Shown here piece after piece: positions 26,366 to 35,489 of a stretch of 47,699 nucleotides of DNA. Source of the DNA: CAYVTV01 sp964526475 (GTDB lineage Bacteria; Bacteroidota; Bacteroidia; Bacteroidales; GCA-2748055); assembly GCA_964526475.1 (NCBI GenBank), contig CAZGKF010000021.1:1-47699 (forward strand), written 5' to 3'. The position numbers and the translations under genes are program-made. Numbering within the stretch: the stretch's first letter is position 1; every line of letters starts with the position of its first letter. The notes below the pieces were generated by a model. It was not told the origin of the DNA. It was given only the letters and a program-made list of their open reading frames with translations, and did not search any database.

Positions 26366-27385
26366 ATGAAAACAAGAAGAGAGTTTATCAGAACAATGGC
26401 AGTTGCTACCACAGGTTTAATACTTCCATGGGGGGGAGTTGGAGCCACTGGCACTTCGGCTAAACATGACAGATGGGGAGAGATACTACCCCTGCGAAAA
26501 CTGGGAAATACAGGAGAATCCGTAACCATGCTTGGTGTGGGAGGATATCATATCGGATGGACCACAGAAAGAGATGCTCAGGAGGTAATTGAAACGGCTA
26601 TTCAGGGAGGGGTAAGATTTTTCGATACCGCACACAGCTACGGAAGAGGAGTCAGTGAAGAACGTTATGGAAAATATCTTGTTCCGGATTATCGCGATGA
26701 TATTTTTCTGATGACAAAAAGCCAGGCCAGGGATGGGGAAAACCTTAAAAAGGAATTTGACTTATCACTTAAACGCATGCAATGCGATTATGTTGATCTT
26801 CTTCAGATCCATTCCCTAAACACCCCGGAGGATGTGGAACAAAGAATAGAAAATGGGGTGATAGATGCCATAACAGAAATTCTCCTATCCGGGAAAACAA
26901 AATATATTGGTTTCACCGGGCATCAGAGTCCCTATGCACACCTCAAAATGCTGGAGCATCTTCAGTACCCTACAATATTTTCAACCATTCAATTACCGGT
27001 GAACCTGATAGATTATGAAAGTGAACATAGTTTCACAAGAAAGGTTGTTCCCCTTGCATTGAATAAAAACATGGGACTCCTCGCTATGAAAACACTTGCC
27101 GATGGCCGGTTCTTCAGCAAAAAAATAATGGCAGAGAGACTTCGATGGGAAACAGAAACACCTCTTATCCCGGGTTACATCACGGTTAAAGATGCTGAGT
27201 TCTTTGCCTGGTCACTGCCAATAAGTGTACTTATCACAGGTGCTGAAAATACAGAACTTCTGAATGAAAAGATAAGTCTTGCAAAAGAATACTCACTTTT
27301 AACAGAAACTGAAAGAATTCAGATGCTGGAAAAAGTAAGGCAAGCCCCTGACCTTGAGATGGTAGAGTATTACAAGAAGGTTTAA
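26366..27385 (+). CDS. Aldo/keto reductase with Tat signal
   Basis: A 339-residue NAD(P)H-dependent oxidoreductase of the aldo/keto reductase superfamily. The N-terminus MKTRREFIRT followed by a hydrophobic stretch to GVGATG is a twin-arginine signal, so the folded enzyme is probably exported to the periplasm. The catalytic tetrad is visible: D87 (FFDTA), Y92, K118 (LMTKS) and H149 (LLQIHS). The barrel is followed by a C-terminal cofactor-binding part (SVLITGAENTELLNEKI). It is 49 bp upstream of the pirin gene on the same strand. The substrate is unknown. Confidence 0.88.
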   Translation: MKTRREFIRTMAVATTGLILPWGGVGATGTSAKHDRWGEILPLRKLGNTGESVTMLGVGGYHIGWTTERDAQEVIETAIQGGVRFFDTAHSYGRGVSEERYGKYLVPDYRDDIFLMTKSQARDGENLKKEFDLSLKRMQCDYVDLLQIHSLNTPEDVEQRIENGVIDAITEILLSGKTKYIGFTGHQSPYAHLKMLEHLQYPTIFSTIQLPVNLIDYESEHSFTRKVVPLALNKNMGLLAMKTLADGRFFSKKIMAERLRWETETPLIPGYITVKDAEFFAWSLPISVLITGAENTELLNEKISLAKEYSLLTETERIQMLEKVRQAPDLEMVEYYKKV

Positions 27386-27402
27386 ATCTTTCAATTATTT
27401 AT

Positions 27403-27436
27403 TAAAGTTTCGCAGATGCTCAACTTGTTAAAAAAT
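27403..27436 (+). repeat. 34-bp dispersed repeat, copy at pirin start
   Basis: All 34 bases recur exactly at 47601-47634. It starts TAAAGTTTCGCAGATGCTCA and ends with an A-run and T. The last two bases are the first two of the pirin ATG, so the element supplies the leader of that gene. Shorter relatives are at 4888 and 30893. Confidence 0.85.
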
Positions 27437-28298
27437 GAAAACCATAGAAGCTATTATTCCTCCTCCTCCGGTTCACATGGTTGGTGACGGATTCAGGGTG
27501 CACAACTTCTTCCCGCGTTTTGGGGAAAAAAGAATGAGCCCGTTTTTCCTGCTCGATTATAATTCAGAATTTTATTTCCAGCCCAGGGAAAAGCCCCGGG
27601 GTATAGGTGCGCATCCTCACCGCGGCCTTGAAACGGTGACCATAGCCTACCAGGGTAAGATTGCCCACCATGACAGTACAGGAAATGCCGGAGTAATTGC
27701 TGAAGGGGATGTGCAATGGATGACAGCCGGAAGCGGCATACTTCATAACGAATTCCATGAACAGGATTTCAGTCGTAAAGGCGGAAACCTTCAAATGGTA
27801 CAGCTCTGGGTAAACCTGAGAGCAGATGATAAAATGTCTCCCCCTGGTTACCAGGGAATTGAAAATGATAAGCTTGGGAAATACGGAATGGAAAACAATA
27901 TGGGGAAAGCTGACATAATATCGGGAATATTTAAAGGAGTTCAAGGCCCTGCCCGAAGCTTTACCCCAATAGATATCTTTAATCTTACCCTGAAAAAAGA
28001 TGCTGTTATTGATTTCTCCCTTCCGGAAAGACATAACACAGGCATCCTTTTGATAAGCGGGGAAGTAAAAGTTAACGACCGTAACATTGTGCCGGCAAAT
28101 TCATATATTCTTTTCAATAACGAAGGTGATAGAATTATTATTGAGGGTCTGAATAATTGTAAACTACTTGTCATGAGTGGCGCTCCAATCAATGAGCCAA
28201 TTGCATCGCGCGGACCTTTCCTTATGAATACACGTGAAGAAATACAAAAAGCCTATGAGGATTATAATAACGGGAATTTTGGATATCTGGAAGATTGA
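27435..28298 (+). CDS. Pirin family protein
   Basis: A 287-residue bicupin protein of the pirin family. The N-terminal cupin has the metal-binding set H60, H62, H104 and E106 (GAHPHRGLETVT; GILHNEFHE). The C-terminal cupin (about 170-270) contains GILLISGEVKVNDRNIVPANS. Characterised bacterial pirins act as quercetin 2,3-dioxygenases or modulate metabolic enzymes; which applies here cannot be told. The start codon lies at the end of the 34-bp repeat. Its stop is 5 bp from the convergent end of the hydrolase-like gene. Confidence 0.92.
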   Translation: MKTIEAIIPPPPVHMVGDGFRVHNFFPRFGEKRMSPFFLLDYNSEFYFQPREKPRGIGAHPHRGLETVTIAYQGKIAHHDSTGNAGVIAEGDVQWMTAGSGILHNEFHEQDFSRKGGNLQMVQLWVNLRADDKMSPPGYQGIENDKLGKYGMENNMGKADIISGIFKGVQGPARSFTPIDIFNLTLKKDAVIDFSLPERHNTGILLISGEVKVNDRNIVPANSYILFNNEGDRIIIEGLNNCKLLVMSGAPINEPIASRGPFLMNTREEIQKAYEDYNNGNFGYLED

Positions 28299-28303
28299 GA
28301 GTT

Positions 28304-30871
28304 TCAAAAAAAACTCCCAACTATTATTCCTGCAAGTCGGACGTTTCCCTTCACCGGTATAATTTTTACTGAAAATTCACCACTTACATTACTTAACTTT
28401 AATATCTTTTCCTGAATCGACTCCTCCATTGAATAAGAAGAAATAATCCTCCCATCCCGGATTATTTCAATGTTACAACCTGCACTTTGAGGCGCAAAAA
28501 GTATTTTTAGCTCGCTGACAGGTGTTTCAATTCTGTTTTTCCGCATGGTTTTTACAGGAAAAAGGAAAGCATCTGAAAATTCAATCCAGCTGTCAGTTAC
28601 TTCCTGCAAAGGTAATGTCCCATTCGTATAAGCCTTAGTGCCCAATTCCTTTTCTCCAAGGGAAAGCCAGAATTTTTTATCTTCATCAATAAAAAAAGTA
28701 TTTGTACCAGCTCCCTGAGCCAGTGGGTCATGCGAAGTAGGCTGAAAATTAATGAAAACAGGTTCCAGACCTGCTCTTTGTCTCAGGTCAATATAATCGG
28801 GGAGCCAACGTAAATTCAAAGACACCAGTATACCTTCCTCTCCCCTCGTTGCTCCATAATTTGCAATTTTTTCAGCATAAAGATCCAGGGTTTCTTCCGG
28901 ATTCAATTTCGAAATGAACGGAAGCGCATCCTCCAATCTTCCATCCTGCAAAAGTTTATATGCCTGGTGGTTATTATGATGATTATTAAAAAATGAAATG
29001 ATAAATTTTTCCGTTCCCATCTGGTAACCGTATTCTTTTAAACCTTGCTCATTTAAAGCATTTGTGTCAACTTCCCCCAGCAATTTCATTCTTTCCTCTG
29101 CTTTTTCAACCACCTCAAGGGATGAGTTATATCCCTCCAGAGTATAATCTTCGCTGGAAACCAGAAAGAAATCAGAGGTTTCCCTTCCAAACATTGGAGC
29201 ACTGGAAAACCATCTCCGGAAATATTCAAACAGTTTATTGTCTTCAGCTTTTAGCATTGTCCTGGCATAATTATCAGATGCTTCCTCCAGTGATTCATTT
29301 ATGGTATTTTGCCATACCTGGTTTTCGTAATTATTAAATATCATGTCAAGAGGATGCGTTTTCCAGTGAATGATGCCATAACCAACTGAATTTGACTGAT
29401 CAAGCAGTGTATTGAAATCACTGAACGGTTTATAAGGACGGCCAATGTAGCGATGATCGTCATGGTGTGCCCAAACTATTGGGTACAAATTTCGGTGTTT
29501 CCCAAGCTCTGAAAGCTCTTCAATTACTTCAGGCTGGTCAAAAACGTAACTCCAGTCAAGGGGTATAAATCCGCAATATTCTGGTATAAAGGGATCTGAC
29601 TGTTTTGGGTAATCCAGCAACCATGAGCCAAGAACCAGCTCAATTTCGGGATTGATATCATCAAGGATTTCACGATATACTTCAATAATTTTTGAAATGG
29701 CGAACAACCCCGGGTATGGGCGTTCGTCTTTCAATTCAGGATGCTTTTTCAGAATTTCGAAATACTCTTTTTGCCATTTATCCGGAAGAGTATTTGAGTA
29801 ATGCTTCAGCCATATAGAACCTATGCGGGGGTTCTTTTCCGGCATACGCATCCATGCAGCCAGAATGTTTATCTCAGGATAATCGGCAAAAAGCTTTTTT
29901 ATCTGTGCTTCGTAATATCTCCTGCCCTCAGGATGTTCCGGATTTACAGTATTATATCCATCAATTTGAATGAGTGATTCATCCGGAAGAGTATTGATAA
30001 TATTTTGCGGGTTTGCCATCCAGGTATCCACATCAATGGCAAAGCAAATGTCCATTTTTTTCCTTTCAGCATGTTTAAATACCTTTTGCATCAGTTCAGT
30101 TGCAGCTGAGCTCCTTTCCTCTTCTGATACTTTAGCAGCTTCAGATCCAAATTCATAATCCTTAAATATCCCCCCGCCAAAAAGCAATCTCACATCATTT
30201 ACATGCTGTGTTCCCCAGTCCCGTCCTTTTTGTGTAGTAGTAAGATAACCCAATGTTTTTCCCACCCCATTTAAAGAGAAGGATTGCATTGGATTATTGC
30301 CGTAGGCATGAACCATTATTGTATTGAAACCTATTTTCCGGGAATTATCAATCCATTGTTCCCATTGTTCATAGTCCCAACCGGTACACCCACTCAAAAA
30401 GTTATGCCAGTTAAAAATAATGCGTTTTCCCTTCAAAGGTGCATTCCCTGTTTTTATAGTGGAGAAATCCAATGGTTTTGGTTCTACCGGTGGAACTTCA
30501 AAGGATAAGTAAAAATTCCAGCCGAGATATTTCAACAAACCATTCACACCATTTACTAATGCGCGGGGTGTTCTACCACGGATAAAAAGCATATCCTTTT
30601 CTCCATCAATAATATAAGCTTCATTGTTCAATAATTCAACATTATCAGTAATTTCCAAAAGGATATTTCTTTTTTCCTGAATCTTTTCTTCTGATAGCTC
30701 AAATACTTTATCGGGATAAGTTTTTGAAAGATGGTGAGTCAATTCTTTTGCCAAATCAATCAAAATTTCCTCATTGGCAACTATATAAATTTTCTCCTTA
30801 TGTGAGCAGGAAACTAAAGTTAACAATACTAATAATGTCAGAAAATAAATGGAAGTTCTCATTTTATTCAA
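28304..30871 (-). CDS. Lipoprotein, glycoside hydrolase-like (GH67/GH89/GH115-like architecture)
   Basis: An 855-residue exported lipoprotein: LLTLVSC places the lipidated cysteine at C22. Residues 30-120 look like the alpha/beta domain found before the catalytic barrel of GH67, GH89 and GH115 enzymes (MLFIRGRTPRALVNGVNGLL). A barrel-like middle (150-560) begins IFNWHNFLSGCTGWDYEQWE and includes AAWMRMPEKNPRIGSIWLKH and YPIVWAHHDDHRYIGRP. A beta-rich C-terminal domain ends the protein. I cannot assign it to one CAZy family. It is the last gene of the run after RraA, MFS and GH105, so action on a uronic-acid-containing glycan is a reasonable inference. Confidence 0.6.
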   Translation of the reverse strand: MNKMRTSIYFLTLLVLLTLVSCSHKEKIYIVANEEILIDLAKELTHHLSKTYPDKVFELSEEKIQEKRNILLEITDNVELLNNEAYIIDGEKDMLFIRGRTPRALVNGVNGLLKYLGWNFYLSFEVPPVEPKPLDFSTIKTGNAPLKGKRIIFNWHNFLSGCTGWDYEQWEQWIDNSRKIGFNTIMVHAYGNNPMQSFSLNGVGKTLGYLTTTQKGRDWGTQHVNDVRLLFGGGIFKDYEFGSEAAKVSEEERSSAATELMQKVFKHAERKKMDICFAIDVDTWMANPQNIINTLPDESLIQIDGYNTVNPEHPEGRRYYEAQIKKLFADYPEINILAAWMRMPEKNPRIGSIWLKHYSNTLPDKWQKEYFEILKKHPELKDERPYPGLFAISKIIEVYREILDDINPEIELVLGSWLLDYPKQSDPFIPEYCGFIPLDWSYVFDQPEVIEELSELGKHRNLYPIVWAHHDDHRYIGRPYKPFSDFNTLLDQSNSVGYGIIHWKTHPLDMIFNNYENQVWQNTINESLEEASDNYARTMLKAEDNKLFEYFRRWFSSAPMFGRETSDFFLVSSEDYTLEGYNSSLEVVEKAEERMKLLGEVDTNALNEQGLKEYGYQMGTEKFIISFFNNHHNNHQAYKLLQDGRLEDALPFISKLNPEETLDLYAEKIANYGATRGEEGILVSLNLRWLPDYIDLRQRAGLEPVFINFQPTSHDPLAQGAGTNTFFIDEDKKFWLSLGEKELGTKAYTNGTLPLQEVTDSWIEFSDAFLFPVKTMRKNRIETPVSELKILFAPQSAGCNIEIIRDGRIISSYSMEESIQEKILKLSNVSGEFSVKIIPVKGNVRLAGIIVGSFF

Positions 30872-30892
30872 ATTTTAAAGTCTCATTAACTC

Positions 30893-30908
30893 AAGTTTCG
30901 CACATGCT
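30893..30908 (+). repeat. Dispersed repeat, short copy (AAGTTTCGCACATGCT)
   Basis: Fifteen of 16 bases match the repeat at 27405-27420. It lies in the 54-bp gap between the two hydrolase genes. Confidence 0.5.
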
Positions 30909-30925
30909 GATATTTATGCTACCCG

Positions 30926-32101
30926 CTATTTTGCTAATTTATACATTTCACTGGCAGCAAGCAAAAAAGTTCCTGACACAAACTCATGGGAATCTTCCTG
31001 TAAGACTTTAAATGGTCCGGCAGCCTCTAGTTGCCCCCATTGTACTTTACCTTCATTGCTGACTGTTGAAACAAGACCTGCCCATGCTTTTTCCACTACA
31101 GGTAAAAAATCTTCACGGGAAAGGATTCCGTTATTTATTCCCCAGGCTAAACCGTATATAAAAAACCCTGTTCCACTACTTTCTTTGACCCCGAAATCCT
31201 CCGGATCATCCAGATTGGGATACCAGAACCCATCAGCTTGCTGACGTTTTACCAGTTCGTCAGCCATAATAATAAAAACAGTTTTGTATCTATCGTAATT
31301 ACCATTATCAGGAGGAAGATACTTAAGAATCCTGGCCAAACCGGCAAAAGCCCAACCATTTCCTCTTGACCAGATCACTTTTTTTCCGTTTTCTGTTTTC
31401 TGATAAATATAGGTCCACCTTGATTCCTGATGAGGGATAGAATCGGGGCGTAACCACCTTTCGTTAACTTTACCGGTAAAACCCTGAATATACCTTTCAT
31501 CCCTGTAAAACAAGCCTTCTTCCGTATCGAAAAGTTTTCCATACACATCCCAGAAGCAGGCGTCCATCCAGTGAAGATATTTTTCTTTTCCGGTTATTTT
31601 ATAGAGCATTGCAAGTGCCGGAGGACCGGTATATAATCCATCAACATAACGAGTTCCACTTTCAAAATACCACTTCAAAGGTTCTGAAACTGCATTTCTT
31701 ATTTCAGGATTACCCAGATGATCTATTACAGGCTTGATCTTATATTTACTCTTCTTTATCATATAACTTTCCAGCCAGGTTTGTCCGCATGTAAGTAAAT
31801 TAACCCCACTGGATCTATGTCCGGCTTTTAGTTGAGGAATTCTCCAATTTAAAGCTTCTCCCCAGGCATTGCACTGATCCAGTAGTTTTTTATCTCCGGT
31901 AGCCTGATAACAAGCCATTACACCTGTGTAATATGTTCCACGGATCCAGTTATCATCGAACTCTCTCCACGGATTTGCGTATTGATAATCATTAACTTTG
32001 TCAATAATAGCCTTTACAGACGACTTCGAAAGAATGTCATCCTGCGCTGAGGTAGAAAATGAACATAAACAAATAATGAAATAGAATATAACTTTGTTCA
32101 C
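30926..32101 (-). CDS. GH105 unsaturated glucuronyl/galacturonyl hydrolase
   Basis: A 391-residue secreted enzyme with a signal peptide (1-19, ...SFSTSAQ). It belongs to GH88/GH105, (alpha/alpha)6-barrel enzymes that remove the 4,5-unsaturated uronic acid left by polysaccharide lyases. RYVDGLYTGPPALAMLY (151-167) carries the likely catalytic D154, and WSRGNGW (244-250) is the family hallmark. It is transcribed after the MFS transporter (19-bp gap) and before the hydrolase-like lipoprotein. The product, an unsaturated uronate, would suit import by the neighbouring ExuT-like transporter. No lyase gene is in the window. Confidence 0.9.
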   Translation of the reverse strand: MNKVIFYFIICLCSFSTSAQDDILSKSSVKAIIDKVNDYQYANPWREFDDNWIRGTYYTGVMACYQATGDKKLLDQCNAWGEALNWRIPQLKAGHRSSGVNLLTCGQTWLESYMIKKSKYKIKPVIDHLGNPEIRNAVSEPLKWYFESGTRYVDGLYTGPPALAMLYKITGKEKYLHWMDACFWDVYGKLFDTEEGLFYRDERYIQGFTGKVNERWLRPDSIPHQESRWTYIYQKTENGKKVIWSRGNGWAFAGLARILKYLPPDNGNYDRYKTVFIIMADELVKRQQADGFWYPNLDDPEDFGVKESSGTGFFIYGLAWGINNGILSREDFLPVVEKAWAGLVSTVSNEGKVQWGQLEAAGPFKVLQEDSHEFVSGTFLLAASEMYKLAK

Positions 32102-32120
32102 AGCACGAATATTTTAAAAA

Positions 32121-33377
32121 TTAGACAATCTTAATTTGTTTTACTTCTTTAATAAGAATTATTATGAGCAGCCAGTTAATAATATAAACCATTGATGCAA
32201 TTAAAAAAATCAGAAAATAACTCCCTGTAGTTTCCAGAAGAAAACCGATAAGTGTTGCGGAAATTGCACCACCTACAGCTCCGGCAAATCCGATAAGTCC
32301 TACAATTGAGCCAACAGCATTTTTAGGGTAAATATCAGAGCAAAGTGTAAACATATTAGCAGCCCATCCCTGATGACCTGCAGTTGCCATTGCAATCAGA
32401 ACTACAGCTGTCCACATGCTGCTTACCTGATGAACCAGAACCACCGGAACTACAACCAATGCACAAATAAGGATAGCTAATTTACGGGAATAGTCAATGC
32501 TTTTTCCAATTTGTATGAATTTTGATGATAACCAGCCCCCGGCTATTCCTCCAATTATTGATACTACGTATATAATAACAAGAGGAAGAACAAGTTCCTT
32601 GATGTTAACTCCATGTGTTTTGTTTAAAAAGTCAGGAATCCAGAACAGAAAAAACCACCACACCCAATCTGAAATAAACCGTGTAGCACTTAATGCAAAG
32701 GTTTGTTTATATTTAAACAGTTGTATCCACTTAATTTTTGGTCCGGAATTCATTTCATCCTTATCCTGCATAATATATTCATATTCCGCTTTCTTTATTT
32801 TCGGATGCTTCTCAGGGATGTAATAAAAAATTAACCAAAATATAAGCCAAACAAAACCCAATGATCCTGCAATTATAAATACCCATTTCCAACCCAATGC
32901 GATAAATAAGGCAGATACTATAACAGGTGCCATTATTGCACCGAAATTTGACCCTGCATTAAATAATCCATTAGCAAAAGCCCTTTCTTTTTTTGGGAAC
33001 CACTCGCCAACAGTTTTAACAGCGGCAGGAAAATTAGCAGCTTCACCAATACCCAGTACAAAGCGGGCAATGACAAAACCTGTAACTGATCTTGCAGCAG
33101 CATGCAGCATAGTTGCCACACTCCAAACTGCAATTGCCCATGCGTACCCGATCCGCGTCCCAACTTTATCAATAAAATGTCCCGTTAATAGCAGCCCAAT
33201 AGCATAAGCAACCTGAAAAGCGGTGACGATGTAACCATAATCAATTTCACTCCAACCCAGTTCCCCTTCAATGTAGGGTTTAAGAATACCAATAATCTGA
33301 CGGTCGATATAGTTTATCGTGGTAGCAAAAAAAAGCAATGAAACGATTCTATAACGGTAGTTTCCAATTTTATTCAT
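32121..33377 (-). CDS. MFS transporter, hexuronate (ExuT)-like
   Basis: A 418-residue inner-membrane transporter with 12 predicted helices, of the anion:cation symporter branch that includes ExuT and GarP. The opening NYIDRQIIGILKPYIEGELG and ARFVLGIGEAANFPAAVKTVGEWFPKKERA (helices 4-5 region) are typical. It sits between the RraA-like and GH105 genes (12- and 19-bp gaps), which supports uptake of uronate monomers or small oligomers. Specific substrate is inferred from context only. Confidence 0.88.
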   Translation of the reverse strand: MNKIGNYRYRIVSLLFFATTINYIDRQIIGILKPYIEGELGWSEIDYGYIVTAFQVAYAIGLLLTGHFIDKVGTRIGYAWAIAVWSVATMLHAAARSVTGFVIARFVLGIGEAANFPAAVKTVGEWFPKKERAFANGLFNAGSNFGAIMAPVIVSALFIALGWKWVFIIAGSLGFVWLIFWLIFYYIPEKHPKIKKAEYEYIMQDKDEMNSGPKIKWIQLFKYKQTFALSATRFISDWVWWFFLFWIPDFLNKTHGVNIKELVLPLVIIYVVSIIGGIAGGWLSSKFIQIGKSIDYSRKLAILICALVVVPVVLVHQVSSMWTAVVLIAMATAGHQGWAANMFTLCSDIYPKNAVGSIVGLIGFAGAVGGAISATLIGFLLETTGSYFLIFLIASMVYIINWLLIIILIKEVKQIKIV

Positions 33378-33389
33378 CTGTTATAATAT

Positions 33390-34082
33390 TTACATAATAC
33401 CAAATTTTTCAAATGCATCAACTGAACTCATTCCTTCCTGCAAGGCCTTTAAAACCAGTTTCTCACCCCTGGCTTTTTCCAAAGCTCCTGCAAAAACGTC
33501 AGATTCTACTTCATGCGGAACTACAAGTACTCCGTCACGATCGCCAAAAACTATATCTCCTGGTCGTATGGTTATCCCATCCCATTCGATTGGAATCCGG
33601 AAATCAATCACTGCTCCTCTTGGTCCCTGGTCCTGTGCATACGTTCCACAGGAAAAAATCGGAAAATTAAGACGTAAAATTTCATTTGTGTCACGTGAAT
33701 AGCCATTCAAAATCGCACCGGCGGCTTTAAGTTTCATTGCCCGTGTGCTCATCAGACCACCCCAAAGGGCATATTTATCCGTTGAACCAGTGCATATATA
33801 CACTTCATCTTCCTTTAAATCATCCAGTGCAAGGAACATCAGGCCAAATTGCTTTTTAATTAAAGGATTTTCAGCTTTTTTAACAATCTCGTTGCCTATA
33901 TCAGCTTCCAGTACAGGCATTGCCCTTCCTATAACAACCATTTCAGAACTCAAAGGTTTTATCTCCGGAGGAAGAAATCGATGCAAATACCCAAATTTGT
34001 CCAAAATATCACCAACAAGAGCTGTGAATAATTCCCTTTTTGCCAGAGAAAATAGTTCAGTGTCATTTTTCCAGAGAGGCAT
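33390..34082 (-). CDS. RraA-like family protein
   Basis: A 230-residue protein of the RraA/HMG-aldolase superfamily. Characterised members include 4-hydroxy-4-methyl-2-oxoglutarate aldolase and the RNase E inhibitor RraA. The core GGLMSTRAMKLKAAGAILNG followed by SRD places the conserved Arg-Asp substrate/metal pair, and DIVFGDRDGVLVVPHE follows. RNase inhibition is unlikely here; an aldolase or decarboxylase step on a sugar-acid intermediate fits better with the GH105 and uronate transporter genes it leads. It is the first gene of that four-gene run. Confidence 0.82.
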   Translation of the reverse strand: MPLWKNDTELFSLAKRELFTALVGDILDKFGYLHRFLPPEIKPLSSEMVVIGRAMPVLEADIGNEIVKKAENPLIKKQFGLMFLALDDLKEDEVYICTGSTDKYALWGGLMSTRAMKLKAAGAILNGYSRDTNEILRLNFPIFSCGTYAQDQGPRGAVIDFRIPIEWDGITIRPGDIVFGDRDGVLVVPHEVESDVFAGALEKARGEKLVLKALQEGMSSVDAFEKFGIM

Positions 34083-34277
34083 TTTGAATTGTATAAATTA
34101 TTAATATTTACAAAGATTATGGTTTTTTATGCAAATATTTTTTCAGATATTAGCAAATAATTATAAAATATTAGCATTTGATAACCTGAATAAACAAAAC
34201 ATGAAATATTGAAAACTATATCTGGCCTGTGGATGATGATGATGAAAAAATAATAGTGAGAACATAAATTTAAATTC

Positions 34278-34337
34278 ATGAAACCCTCATGCACTACCGT
34301 CCACAACAAGACAATGAAAAAAATATGAGGGTTCCAT
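34278..34337 (+). repeat. Hairpin repeat, copy 1
   Basis: Arms ATGAAACCCTCAT (34278-34290) and ATGAGGGTTCCAT (34325-34337) pair at 12 of 13 positions around a 34-nt loop. The unit recurs 103 bp downstream. It lies in the gene-free 400-bp gap 34083-34482 between the divergent RraA and AraC genes. Confidence 0.85.
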
Positions 34338-34380
34338 GCGCACATATTAATAAATAATAACTTAAATCCATTTTTCTCGC

Positions 34381-34439
34381 ATGAAACCCCTATGCACTGT
34401 CGTTCACAAAAGGGTATGAAAAAAACATGGGGGTTCCAT
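34381..34439 (+). repeat. Hairpin repeat, copy 2
   Basis: Arms ATGAAACCCCTAT (34381-34393) and ATGGGGGTTCCAT (34427-34439) enclose a 33-nt loop that matches copy 1 in GCACT...CGT.CACAA and ATGAAAAAAA. One pair changes from T-A in copy 1 to C-G, and one from C-G to T-G, so pairing is kept while sequence differs. The flanks of both copies also align, and the AraC start (34483) falls one period later. Confidence 0.85.
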
Positions 34440-34482
34440 CAGAACTCATTAATTAACAATAATATAAATTAATTTTTTTCTG

Positions 34483-35379
34483 ATGAAACCGATATTAATA
34501 AGAGCTCAAAAGTTTTCTGATAGATCAATCGGCTATGACGAAAGGGAATTTAATTTCTTTATCCCTCCTCTTCATTATCATCCTGAATATGAACTTACTC
34601 TTATTACAAAAAGTTTTGGTCAACGGCAGATTGGTGACAGTATTGAAAATTTCTCTGAAGGAGATCTGGTGCTTATTGGAAGTAATCTTCCCCACGTATG
34701 GAAAAACGATACTGTTTTCTTTTCAGGTAAACCTGATCTTAAAGCACAAGCTATTGTAGTAAAATTCCTGTATGATTTCGCAGGTTCAGATTTCTACGAC
34801 AGACCTGAAATGTCAGAAATCCGGAATTTACTTGAAGAAAAAGCTTCCTTTGGAATTAAACTTTTAGGAAATTTGCGCGATGATGTGGAAAAAATAATGC
34901 TGAAACTTTCTGAGTCGGATGAGACGGAACAGTTTATTCTACTTCTCCACATCCTTTCTCTTATTTCCAAATCCAATGAATACCGTTTACTGGCCAGTAT
35001 TAGTTACCGGAAACAAAAAACAAAAAATACCCACCGTTTGAACATGGTGCTCGATTATGTGATGGATCATTATAATGAGGAACTGACACTTGAAAAAATT
35101 GCCTCCCACATCAATATGAATAAAAATGCTTTCTGCCGGTTCTTTAAAAAGGGAACTCATAAAAATTTGTTTACTGTTATTAATGAGGTAAGGATTGGCA
35201 AGGCTTGCCAGCACCTGACAGAAACCGAGATGAATATGCTTCAGGTTTGTTTTGCTTCAGGATTCAACAATGTTTCAAATTTCAACAAAGCATTCAAAAA
35301 AAGTACGGGTATGACTCCTCTTTCTTACCGTAAAGAAATGAGAAAATTCAATCAGGTAAATTCCATATTTCTTACCTGA
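34483..35379 (+). CDS. AraC-family transcriptional regulator
   Basis: A 298-residue regulator. The N-terminal cupin domain (about 1-150) has HYHPEYELTLITKSFGQRQI and FSEGDLVLIGSNLPHVWK, typical of sugar-binding AraC sensors. The C-terminal domain (about 188-290) has two helix-turn-helix motifs, LTLEKIASHINMNKNAFCRF and VCFASGFNNVSNFNKAFKKS. It is divergent from the RraA-MFS-GH105-hydrolase run and is the likely regulator of that locus. Its start codon ATGAAACC repeats the first eight bases of the two upstream hairpin units. Confidence 0.93.
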   Translation: MKPILIRAQKFSDRSIGYDEREFNFFIPPLHYHPEYELTLITKSFGQRQIGDSIENFSEGDLVLIGSNLPHVWKNDTVFFSGKPDLKAQAIVVKFLYDFAGSDFYDRPEMSEIRNLLEEKASFGIKLLGNLRDDVEKIMLKLSESDETEQFILLLHILSLISKSNEYRLLASISYRKQKTKNTHRLNMVLDYVMDHYNEELTLEKIASHINMNKNAFCRFFKKGTHKNLFTVINEVRIGKACQHLTETEMNMLQVCFASGFNNVSNFNKAFKKSTGMTPLSYRKEMRKFNQVNSIFLT

Positions 35380-35489
35380 TATCTGTCAGCTTTCCATGTA
35401 ATCCAATATCCTCTAATATTATGTTTACCGGCTTGCAAAAATGTATTCCGGATGAATTCAGATCTCAAATCATTAGAAGAAAAAAATAT

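Noticed and set aside
34127..34345. 72-codon minus-strand frame upstream of AraC
   Set aside because: It runs through hairpin copy 1 and an AT-rich leader; no homology is evident.
34278..34490. Possible CRISPR-like array
   Set aside because: Only two full units with 103-bp spacing, internal hairpins and alignable flanks; no cas genes and no unique spacers.
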